Positions 25,274 through 32,060 of a stretch of 32,060 bases of DNA are shown here, piece by piece. The number at the start of each line of letters is the position of its first letter. Position 1 is the first letter of the stretch. Position numbers and translations under genes: made by a program. The stretch comes from Paludibacteraceae bacterium (GTDB lineage Bacteria; Bacteroidota; Bacteroidia; Bacteroidales; Paludibacteraceae), in assembly GCA_017454915.1 (NCBI GenBank), contig JAFTCC010000011.1:1-32060 (forward strand), in the 5' to 3' direction. A model generated the notes under the pieces. The model had not been told where the DNA came from. It was given only the letters and a program-made list of their open reading frames with translations, and did no database searches.

Positions 25274-26107
25274 TCAACGTGTTGTCAACTGATTAAACAA
25301 GTCTGATGCTAAAATTTTGATAGAAGTTTTTGCAACATCCAACATTATTTCCGACATTTCATTCTCGCTCCAACTTCCTCCTGCCCCTTGCGTAAACATA
25401 GATGCCGCCTGAAGCATTATCATCCTTCCGGAAGATTCTATAAATTTGTTCCTGCACAAATTGGTGTTAATAGGCATTCCGTAATTTGCGGCAGTCAGCC
25501 TATCCAATCTGTTCAGCGAACCAACATCATATCTTATCGTTAGGGTTTCGCCATTGGGTCTTTTAACAACTACATTTTCCGTAATAAAGTTAGAACCTTC
25601 CAAAAAAAGCACATATGGAAAATGCCCCTCATTAAGCATATAATTCGCTATTTCGGAAATGTTCTTGTGTGCACGTTCAATGGCATTGCCAGCCACCATA
25701 AAATCTTGGTTATTATTAACCCCTACTTTTATTCCTCTGGTAACATTTTCAATGTCTTTGCCTTGATGTTTCGCTTCTGACACCAAAACCACGCGCCAGT
25801 TTTCTTTATCATCTTTCACCTCAATAAGTCCGCCATCGGGCTTTATGTTGGCATCTTTAACAAATAGTGTCTGCCCCAATTCTGCATCTATTTTTTTAAG
25901 GGCATTATTTATTTCTTCTTTGCTAATGCTGGTTCGGTACCTAAAAGATAATGACGGATAAAGTTTTTCCAATTCTTTTAGCACATTCATGGCAACATAT
26001 CCAACCATAACATCATGTTTCTTGGCCTCTGGACCAAAAATACTTAATGCACCATGACCTGCCTTTTGTTGAGCGACTAATCGGTTTGATTGATTCTTCT
26101 TTGCCAT
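25274..26107 (-). CDS. EcoRI-like type II restriction endonuclease (predicted GAATTC)
   Basis: 277 residues from the ATG at 26105-26107, the same length as EcoRI. The frame extends 31 codons further with a hydrophobic stretch, but that covers the promoter. With this start, catalytic Asp91 (KPDGG), Glu111 and Lys113 (SEAKHQGKD) fall at EcoRI numbering. So do the recognition residues Met137, Asn141, Ala142 and Arg145 (AGNAIERAHKNISEIANYM). Other near-identical stretches are SFRYR, ALKKID, HFPYVLFLEGSNF and LNRLDRLTAANYGMPIN. It should cleave GAATTC. R precedes M in one operon with no controller gene. AT-rich composition suggests horizontal gain. Confidence 0.94.
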   Translation of the reverse strand: MAKKNQSNRLVAQQKAGHGALSIFGPEAKKHDVMVGYVAMNVLKELEKLYPSLSFRYRTSISKEEINNALKKIDAELGQTLFVKDANIKPDGGLIEVKDDKENWRVVLVSEAKHQGKDIENVTRGIKVGVNNNQDFMVAGNAIERAHKNISEIANYMLNEGHFPYVLFLEGSNFITENVVVKRPNGETLTIRYDVGSLNRLDRLTAANYGMPINTNLCRNKFIESSGRMIMLQAASMFTQGAGGSWSENEMSEIMLDVAKTSIKILASDLFNQLTTR

Positions 26108-26128
26108 TACACAATTAGGATTAAACGA

Positions 26129-26159
26129 CAAAGGTATGAAAAAAACGCCACATAGCAAA
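26129..26159 (-). promoter_or_regulatory. Promoter of the R-M operon
   Basis: On the minus strand, TTTG (26159-26156), exactly 19 bases, then TACCTTTG (26136-26129). It is 21 bases before the endonuclease ATG chosen here and so supports that start. Confidence 0.8.
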
Positions 26160-26183
26160 AAATACAGGAAAAATAGTTGGAAA

Positions 26184-26215
26184 TTTGGCAATTTGCGCAC
26201 TTAATCGTAACTTTG
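26184..26215 (+). promoter_or_regulatory. Promoter of the DUF4861 gene
   Basis: TTTG (26184-26187), 20 bases, then TAACTTTG (26208-26215). It is divergent from the R-M promoter, with 24 bases between the two -33 boxes. The ATG is 21 bases downstream. Confidence 0.8.
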
Positions 26216-26236
26216 TAGCATAAAGAGAAATACGAT

Positions 26237-27421
26237 ATGCGAAATATAATCATTGCCTTGACGATGCTTCTGGCGGCACTGCCCGTTGGAGCATATCAAT
26301 ATGTGCTTACAGTGGCTAACCCGCTTGACAACGACGTGAAGGACCAACCTGTTGTCGTTAGACTTGACAGTCTCAATGGCCTCAAGCCTAAACATCGCAT
26401 GCGTCTTGCCGCGTTCGTTGACGGAAAACAGGTGGCAACCCAATTAGACGACATGGACCGCGACGGCACACCAGATGAACTGGCGCTCACAATTGACCTG
26501 AAAGCCCGTGAAAGCCGAGGCATAACTCTCAAAACCATCAGCAAACGCCAACAAGCCGAATTCAAGCCACGCGTGTATGCCGACATGATTTACAAGCCTG
26601 ACAAAAAGACCATGCAATATGTGACAGAAATGTCGTCGGACAGTAATAACATGTATAACCGAATGCACCACCACGGCGTGGCGTTTGAGTCTGAAATTAT
26701 GGCTTACCGCCTCTATTTCGACAACAAACAGACCGTTGACATGTATGGAAAAAAAATCCCTCGCCTTGAGCTGGAGGAGAGCCTATGGTATCCCACCGAC
26801 GAACAACTGGCACAAGACTATGGCGACGACATTCTCCGCGTGAGCGGCAGCGTGGGGCTGGGCACTCTAAAGCCATGGAACGGCAAGAAAGCTGTGCACT
26901 ACACCGACTTCAGCCGCCGCACACAGAGAATAATAGCCGCAGGACCGGTGAGAACCGTATGCGAACTTGAACTGCTCGGATGGAAGCACGACGGCATAGA
27001 TACGGATATCACTTTCCGGTACATCTTATATGCCGGACACCGCGACTGCATCGTAGAAGTGAGGGCTAACACTGACATCGACAATATCGTTACTGGAGTG
27101 CAGAAAGTCAACAACGGCATTGAAGGGCTATATAAAGGAACCAATATCGTAGGATGCTGGGGCACGGACTGGCCTGTCAACGACACGGTAAAATATGCCA
27201 AAGAAACCGTGGGGCTGGGAGTGTACGTGCCACAAAAATACGTAGTGAAAAACGTGGAGGACAAAGTCAACAACCTGCTCCTGCTCCACTACACAAAAGG
27301 AGAAGTAATGCGCTACTACATCACATGCTACTCTATGAAAGAGCGCGGCACGGCAGTAACCAACCGTGACGAGTTCTTCGAGTATCTGATGCGCTGGAGA
27401 GAATGCATCACAAAGCAATAA
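26237..27421 (+). CDS. DUF4861 secreted protein
   Basis: A 394-residue protein with a signal peptide (MRNIIIALTMLLAALPVGA, then YQYV). The first 100 residues form a beta-rich region, YQYVLTVANPLDNDVKDQPV, with an acidic DDMDRDGTPDELAL turn resembling a calcium-binding loop. Then come FESEIMAYRLYFDNKQTVDM and DFSRRTQRIIAAGPVRTVCE, and Trp/Tyr-rich strands to the end. This is the DUF4861 layout, a family often seen near polysaccharide-degradation genes in Bacteroidota; no such genes are adjacent here. It is probably periplasmic, of unknown reaction. It has a strong promoter and leads a same-strand run to tamL. Confidence 0.78.
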   Translation: MRNIIIALTMLLAALPVGAYQYVLTVANPLDNDVKDQPVVVRLDSLNGLKPKHRMRLAAFVDGKQVATQLDDMDRDGTPDELALTIDLKARESRGITLKTISKRQQAEFKPRVYADMIYKPDKKTMQYVTEMSSDSNNMYNRMHHHGVAFESEIMAYRLYFDNKQTVDMYGKKIPRLELEESLWYPTDEQLAQDYGDDILRVSGSVGLGTLKPWNGKKAVHYTDFSRRTQRIIAAGPVRTVCELELLGWKHDGIDTDITFRYILYAGHRDCIVEVRANTDIDNIVTGVQKVNNGIEGLYKGTNIVGCWGTDWPVNDTVKYAKETVGLGVYVPQKYVVKNVEDKVNNLLLLHYTKGEVMRYYITCYSMKERGTAVTNRDEFFEYLMRWRECITKQ

Positions 27422-27447
27422 CACACACTCTCAACATTCTACCTACT

Positions 27448-27475
27448 TAAATTGTAAATAGTAAATAGTCAAATA
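27448..27475. repeat. Four degenerate 7-bp units
   Basis: TAAATTG, TAAATAG, TAAATAG and TCAAATA lie in the spacer just before the HD-protein gene at 27481. Confidence 0.45.
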
Positions 27476-27480
27476 TCCTG

Positions 27481-28701
27481 ATGCCAACCAAACGCAAGAT
27501 AATCAACGACCCCGTCTTCGGGTTCATCAGCATACCACGCCACATCCTTGACGTGTTGGGACACCCTGACGTTCAGCGTCTGACACGCATACGACAAATG
27601 GGACTGAGCAACACCGTCTATCCCGGAGCCATGCACACCCGCTTTCTTCACAGCATTGGTGCCATGCACCTCATGTCAGAGGCTATAGCACAACTGCGAC
27701 AACAAGGTGTGGACATCAGCACGGCTCAAAGTGAAGCCGCACGGCTTGCCATATTGCTACACGACACTGGACACGGACCTTTCTCGCACGTGCTTGAGCA
27801 CACTATTGTCAGCGGAATCACACACGAGGAAATCTCACTGCTCATCATGCAACGCATCAACGAAGACCTCGGCGGAAAAATAAGCGATGCAATAGAAGTC
27901 TTCACCGACCATGAGCAGCCGCACTTCCTCCACCAACTGGTCAGCAGCCAACTTGACGTGGACCGCCTCGACTACCTGTCGCGCGACAGCTTCTTCTGCG
28001 GAGTGAGCGAAGGCATGGTAGCTTCGGCGCGCATCATCAATATGCTCAACGTGGTGGACGACAACCTCGTGGTGGAAGCCAAAGGCATCTACTCTGTCGA
28101 AAAATTCCTGCTCGCACGCAGGCTCATGTACTGGCAGGTGTACCTGCACAAGACATCGGTCATTGCCGAGCAGATGTTGACACTCATTCTCAAGCGGGCG
28201 CGCCAACTTTCACAAAACGGCGAAGGTCTGCTATGCTTGCCGCCGCTCAGTTTTTTCATGGAAAACGACATCACAGGTGACGACTTCCGCACAAACCGCG
28301 ATGTGCTCGACGCTTATACCGCTATGGACGACCACGATGTGATAGCGGCGGTGAAGACATGGCAGTATAGCAAAGACTTTGTTCTCAGTAAACTCTGCCA
28401 AGACCTGCTCAACAGGCGGTTCTTCAAGGTCACAGTGCTAAACGACGGAGACGATATGCCTGACGGAGAAAGCCTTACAGCACAATACGTTAAGTCATTT
28501 GGCATAAGCCCCGAAGAGGCACAATACTTCCATGGTGTGCGCACCGTCAGCACTGACACTTACAACGCGGACGACGGAGGAATCCGAATACTGATGAACG
28601 ACGGGCAAGTGCGCGACCTTGCTGACGCGTCTGACATGCTCAACCACTCTGTGCTCAACAAGCACGTACGCAAGCACTACGCTTACCAACTCAGAATGTA
28701 A
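27481..28701 (+). CDS. HD superfamily phosphohydrolase (SAMHD1/dGTPase-like)
   Basis: A 406-residue protein of the COG1078 kind. It opens KIINDPVFGFISIPRHILDV and HPDVQRLTRIRQMGLSNTVY. Metal ligands are His57 in HTRFLHSIG, His94-Asp95 in AILLHDTGHGPFSHVLEH, and an Asp in SSQLDVDRLDYLSRDSFF, all in the order of SAMHD1-like dNTP triphosphohydrolases. The C-terminal third is helical without a known motif. It probably hydrolyses nucleotides in the cytoplasm. Genes of this type usually head the lpxD-lpxC/fabZ-lpxA cluster in Bacteroidota, but here lpxA comes next directly, 27 bp on. Confidence 0.82.
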   Translation: MPTKRKIINDPVFGFISIPRHILDVLGHPDVQRLTRIRQMGLSNTVYPGAMHTRFLHSIGAMHLMSEAIAQLRQQGVDISTAQSEAARLAILLHDTGHGPFSHVLEHTIVSGITHEEISLLIMQRINEDLGGKISDAIEVFTDHEQPHFLHQLVSSQLDVDRLDYLSRDSFFCGVSEGMVASARIINMLNVVDDNLVVEAKGIYSVEKFLLARRLMYWQVYLHKTSVIAEQMLTLILKRARQLSQNGEGLLCLPPLSFFMENDITGDDFRTNRDVLDAYTAMDDHDVIAAVKTWQYSKDFVLSKLCQDLLNRRFFKVTVLNDGDDMPDGESLTAQYVKSFGISPEEAQYFHGVRTVSTDTYNADDGGIRILMNDGQVRDLADASDMLNHSVLNKHVRKHYAYQLRM

Positions 28702-28728
28702 AACGCAAAAACACTAAATTAAATTATA

Positions 28729-29511
28729 ATGTCTAACATTTCTCCCCTTGCCGTGGTTAGCCCAAAAGCTCAAATCGGCGACAACGTAACAATAGGCGCG
28801 TTCACCGTAGTTCATGACGACGTGATTATCGGCGACGGCACAGTGATTGAAAACAGCGTAAGCATATTCGACGGTGCGCGCATAGGCAAAAACTGCCATA
28901 TTTTCCCCTATGCCAGCATTGCGGCAGTTCCGCAAGACCTCAAATTCAAAGGCGAATATACCACTGTCGAAATTGGCGACAACAATGTGCTGCGCGAGTG
29001 TGTCACTGTTCACCGCGCCACAGCCTCAAAACTCAAAACAATCATTGGAAACAACAACCTCATCATGGCTTATTGCCATGTGGCACACGACTGCACGCTG
29101 GGCAACAACATCATCATGTCAAACGCCACACAACTGGCCGGAGAAGTGATTGTTGATGACTGCGCTGTCATTGGCGGAGGGTCGCTCGTGCACCAGTTCG
29201 TACACTTCGGAGCTTACGCCATGCTACAGGGAGGCAGCCGGCTCGTTAAAGACCTACCGCCATATTGCATGGCTGGGCGCGAACCAGTAAGTTATGCCGG
29301 CATCAATCTTGTAGGGCTGCGCAGAAGAGGATTCAACGCAGACCAAATCCACAACATACAAGACATCTACCGGGTTATCTTCCAAGGCGACAAGAACACC
29401 ACACAAGCACTCGAAGAAATAACAGCTAACTTTGAAGAAACACCCGAAAGGGAAGAAATCCTGAGATTCATACGCAATGCCTCACGCGGCATCATCAAAG
29501 GCTATAATTGA
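28729..29511 (+). CDS. lpxA: UDP-N-acetylglucosamine acyltransferase
   Basis: A 260-residue protein, the normal LpxA length. Left-handed beta-helix hexapeptide repeats run from ISPLAVVSPKAQIGDNVTIG through residue 190. VLRECVTVHRATASKLKTII and NLIMAYCHVAHDCTLGNN mark the active site, with catalytic His120 (E. coli His125). The C-terminal helices include VGLRRRGFNADQIHNIQDIY. It performs the first step of lipid A synthesis, moving a hydroxyacyl chain from ACP to UDP-GlcNAc. lpxD and lpxC/fabZ, expected before it, are not in the window. Confidence 0.95.
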   Translation: MSNISPLAVVSPKAQIGDNVTIGAFTVVHDDVIIGDGTVIENSVSIFDGARIGKNCHIFPYASIAAVPQDLKFKGEYTTVEIGDNNVLRECVTVHRATASKLKTIIGNNNLIMAYCHVAHDCTLGNNIIMSNATQLAGEVIVDDCAVIGGGSLVHQFVHFGAYAMLQGGSRLVKDLPPYCMAGREPVSYAGINLVGLRRRGFNADQIHNIQDIYRVIFQGDKNTTQALEEITANFEETPEREEILRFIRNASRGIIKGYN

Positions 29512-29582
29512 TTTGCCACTGACCAAGGCTGCGGAGTGAACGAGGACATGACATTCTTGATTTTTAGGTTGCCATTATTGTC

Positions 29583-31865
29583 TTGCGCTTCCGCATTTTC
29601 TCACATATTATCCTTTTTGTCACGCTCATGGCCACACTTGCGTCATGCAGCGTGACTAAGTACGTCCCCGATGGCAGATACTTGCTCAATAAGGTCAAAA
29701 TCGTCAGCGACGACAAGCGCGTGCACGCCGACAGCCTAAAGAGTTACCTGCGACAAACGCCTAACTCTGGAGTTTTTGGGGCGTGGAAACTACAAGTCAA
29801 TGTTTACAGCCTATCAGGACCGGACACCACCAAGCGCATCAACCGCCTGTTGCGCAAGATGGGTGACGCGCCTGAAATATACGACTCCACATTGACCATA
29901 GAGTCTTGCCGACAAATGACACGCGCACTCAACAACCAAGGCTACTATGAGGCAAGCGTGACATACGAAGAAGACTATCACCGAAAAAAAAGAGTCAACG
30001 TCACATATCACATCTCAAGCGGCAGACCATATCTCATACGCCAATACAACGTTGACATTGATCACCCTATCCTGCGCAACGAAGCTACGGGACACCGGCA
30101 TACAAACATCAAAACCGGCGAGAATTTCAGTATCAAGGCCCTTGACAACGAACGTACACTAATTGCCAACAGAATGAGGCGATTGGGATACTTCAATTTT
30201 GAAAAAGACTTTTTGAGTTACTCCGCCGACTCGGCGTTCAACAGCCACCAAGTTGACGTAACTATGCAACTGCGCGACGCAATACTGCAAGCCGACGACA
30301 CACTCAAAGACCGCATTTTCACCACATATACCATTAAGCAAGTCCTGTTTTACACCGAGTATGACCCCTCGCGCACCACACCGCCCGACACCATCATACG
30401 CGACACCATCAGCGACGGAGGATATGTCGTTTCATACAGCGAACGACTGCTGCTACGGCCTAAAGTGCTGATTGACAACTGCGCAATAAGACCCGGAGAC
30501 CTTTACGACGAACGAAAAGTCGAACGCACATACGAATTGCTCAACAGCCTCGGTCCTGTACGGTACTCTAACATCACATTCCGCGAGGCAGGACCCGGCG
30601 AACTCAAATGCTACATCGTGCTCACGCCTAATAAAAAGATGGCATTCCAAGTCGAGGCAGAAGGCACTTACTCTGCCGGAGACTGGGGTATCGAAGGAGG
30701 CGCCGGATACACACACCGCAATATATTCCGCGGAGCCGAAGAACTTTCCGTAAACGCAAAAGTGGCATACGAGTGGAGACAACGTGGCAGCAACGCGTTT
30801 GAAGTCGGGGGCAACATTTCGCTCAAGTTCCCTACAGCACTCGTGCCGTTCCTCAAAGCCGAGAAAAAACAGCGCATGGTGTCCAGCACTGCTATCAAAT
30901 TTGACTACAGCTACCAACTGCGGCCAGGAGAGTTTAATCGAACCATTGCCGGAGCCGGAATACAATACCGCTGGCAAGGGCGACGAACCAAATACTACCA
31001 TGCGCTTGACCTCGTTGAGTTCAGCTACGTCTATCTGCCTTGGATTTCCGACAGCTTCCGAGAACACTTCCTCAAGAGCACTTCTATCCTGCGATACTCA
31101 TACGAAGACCACTTCATCATGCGCATAGGATATTCTGGCAGCTACTCCACATTCAGACAATACCAACCGTTGCGAAATTACAGCGTGTTCAGATACAGCA
31201 TAGAAACTGCCGGAAACCTGCTTCAGGGAATATGCGCCGCAGCAAGCGCGAAGACCGACGACGACGGAGCATACCTTGTGGGCGGAATTCGATTTGCGCA
31301 ATACGTCAAAGCTGACTTCGAATACACTTTCTATCAGATTTTCAACAAAAACCACAGGCTCGTTTACCACGCGCAAATCGGCGTCGGAGTGCCATACGGC
31401 AACGCGTCATCGCTGCCGTTCGAGAAACGGTACTACGGCGGAGGTGCAACGGGCATCAGGGGATGGGCGGCAAGAACGCTCGGACCCGGAACATACAAAA
31501 GTGCGGGAGGAAGAATCGATGTCAACAACCAAACGGGAGACATCAACCTCATGCTCAACATTGAATACCGCGCAAAACTATTCTGGAAAATACACGGCGC
31601 GCTGTTCGTTGACGCTGGCAATATCTGGACAATCAAAGAATATAACATGCAGCCTGGCGGAGCATTCAAGTGGGACAGCTTCTACAAGCAAATCGCACTT
31701 GCATACGGCGCAGGCCTGAGGCTCGATTTCGAATACTTCGTGTTCCGCGTTGACTTCGGTGTCAAACTGCACGACCCTGCACAAACCGACGGAAAACAAT
31801 GGCGCCGCCGTCCCACATGGAAAGACGACATGGCGTTCCATTTCGCCATCAACTATCCATTCTAA
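29583..31865 (+). CDS. tamL: TamL-like BamA/TamA family outer-membrane lipoprotein
   Basis: 760 residues from a TTG at 29583-29585. An in-frame TAG at 29565-29567 excludes any earlier ATG, and the first in-frame ATG (residue 16) would cut the signal peptide. The leader ends in lipobox ATLASC (Cys22), then SVTKYVPDGRYLLNKVKI, the usual opening of Bacteroidota TamL proteins. POTRA-like segments fill about 30-390, and a 16-strand-type beta-barrel follows, with the family loop YYGGGATGIRGWAARTLGPG near 620 and a terminal aromatic residue (FAINYPF). It likely works with a TamB partner in outer-membrane biogenesis. No tamB is visible; the window ends 195 bp later. Confidence 0.85.
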   Translation: MRFRIFSHIILFVTLMATLASCSVTKYVPDGRYLLNKVKIVSDDKRVHADSLKSYLRQTPNSGVFGAWKLQVNVYSLSGPDTTKRINRLLRKMGDAPEIYDSTLTIESCRQMTRALNNQGYYEASVTYEEDYHRKKRVNVTYHISSGRPYLIRQYNVDIDHPILRNEATGHRHTNIKTGENFSIKALDNERTLIANRMRRLGYFNFEKDFLSYSADSAFNSHQVDVTMQLRDAILQADDTLKDRIFTTYTIKQVLFYTEYDPSRTTPPDTIIRDTISDGGYVVSYSERLLLRPKVLIDNCAIRPGDLYDERKVERTYELLNSLGPVRYSNITFREAGPGELKCYIVLTPNKKMAFQVEAEGTYSAGDWGIEGGAGYTHRNIFRGAEELSVNAKVAYEWRQRGSNAFEVGGNISLKFPTALVPFLKAEKKQRMVSSTAIKFDYSYQLRPGEFNRTIAGAGIQYRWQGRRTKYYHALDLVEFSYVYLPWISDSFREHFLKSTSILRYSYEDHFIMRIGYSGSYSTFRQYQPLRNYSVFRYSIETAGNLLQGICAAASAKTDDDGAYLVGGIRFAQYVKADFEYTFYQIFNKNHRLVYHAQIGVGVPYGNASSLPFEKRYYGGGATGIRGWAARTLGPGTYKSAGGRIDVNNQTGDINLMLNIEYRAKLFWKIHGALFVDAGNIWTIKEYNMQPGGAFKWDSFYKQIALAYGAGLRLDFEYFVFRVDFGVKLHDPAQTDGKQWRRRPTWKDDMAFHFAINYPF

Positions 31866-31923
31866 AAAAAACGCGAATAGCACATAAAGCGACAAATAAA
31901 GCACCGCAAAAAGAAAATAATAA

Positions 31924-31957
31924 ACCCAAATCGGTCATTAGACCGACAAGTTTGGGT
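31924..31957 (+). terminator. Imperfect hairpin after tamL
   Basis: ACCCAAA-TCGGTC-ATTA-GACCGA then a four-base bulge and TTTGGGT. It gives a 13-bp stem in two parts, 58 bp past the tamL stop. No T-tract follows directly. Beyond it, 31958-32060 holds T-rich sequence and no gene that can be supported. Confidence 0.5.
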
Positions 31958-32060
31958 CAGTGCTTACAAAAAGTAGTCTATTATTGTCTTTTTTTTTCTT
32001 TTTGGCATCTTTTTGCTTTTTGCTCGGTCATTATGCCCGCATAATTCCCTCGTTCAAAGA

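Noticed and set aside
26108..26200. N-terminal extension of the EcoRI-like frame that looks like a membrane or signal segment
   Set aside because: It covers the predicted promoter, and starting at 26107 gives EcoRI length and residue numbering exactly.
29548..29640. Short ATG frame with an LLSC lipobox look before tamL
   Set aside because: It ends after a few dozen residues in another frame and has no family resemblance; kept only as a hint of a start-site indel.
30453..31067. Long minus-strand open frame inside tamL, and similar antisense frames inside leuS, tkt and mlaF
   Set aside because: No recognisable motifs, no promoter, and the opposite strand holds clear genes; these are codon-bias shadows.
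1..32060. GAATTC avoidance because of the R-M system
   Set aside because: At least seven sites were found by eye (41, 2524, 5530, 9822, 18682, 26558, 31285), close to the number expected by chance, so there is no depletion in the window.

Overview
The window looks like chromosomal DNA from a gut-type Bacteroidales bacterium, perhaps close to Muribaculaceae or Bacteroidaceae. Several promoters fit the Bacteroidota sigma-ABfr pattern TTTG-N19/20-TAnnTTTG. Strong Shine-Dalgarno sites are absent. Families typical of the phylum are present: DUF3078, DUF4861, an M6 protease with a type IX secretion-like tail, and a TamL-type lipoprotein porin. Most of the window is ordinary core or semi-core DNA of roughly balanced GC. 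One clear accessory insert is AT-rich.

Layout. 1-660: the end of a FIVAR-domain gene and its terminator, then a decayed scrap of a DUF4143-type ATPase preceded by three 22-bp-spaced repeats. 675-8310 (minus): DUF3078 protein, YbaK-like deacylase, an unknown membrane protein, an M3 lipoprotein peptidase, the pseudouridine salvage pair psuG/psuK and exonuclease III. Spacers here carry short tandem repeats. 8550-11598 (minus): a secreted M6 metalloprotease and a solitary MlaF-type ABC ATPase. 11927-12526 (plus): a small HD-domain protein. 12668-15913: an AraC regulator divergent from a secreted flavodoxin/cyclophilin-like fusion and a lipoprotein alpha/beta hydrolase. 16124-16275 (minus): tRNA-Gln(CUG) and tRNA-Lys(CUU). 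16561-22118 (plus): leuS, a UDP-sugar dehydrogenase and a polysaccharide flippase.

22248-26107 (minus): transketolase, preceded by the accessory insert, a complete type II restriction-modification system. The endonuclease is collinear with EcoRI. It has the same length and puts the catalytic and recognition residues at EcoRI numbering (D91, E111, K113, N141, A142, R145), so GAATTC is the predicted target. Its partner methyltransferase resembles M.RsrI (beta class), not M.EcoRI. The pair lies 22 bp upstream of transketolase, which has no promoter I can see of its own. 26237-31865 (plus): DUF4861 protein, a SAMHD1-like HD protein, lpxA and a TamL-like outer membrane lipoprotein that appears to start with TTG.

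No completely novel system is proven. The best leads are the EcoRI/RsrI hybrid R-M system upstream of tkt, the AraC/secreted flavodoxin/hydrolase module, and the shortened HD-lpxA neighbourhood. Family assignments rest on recall of conserved motifs; no searches were run.
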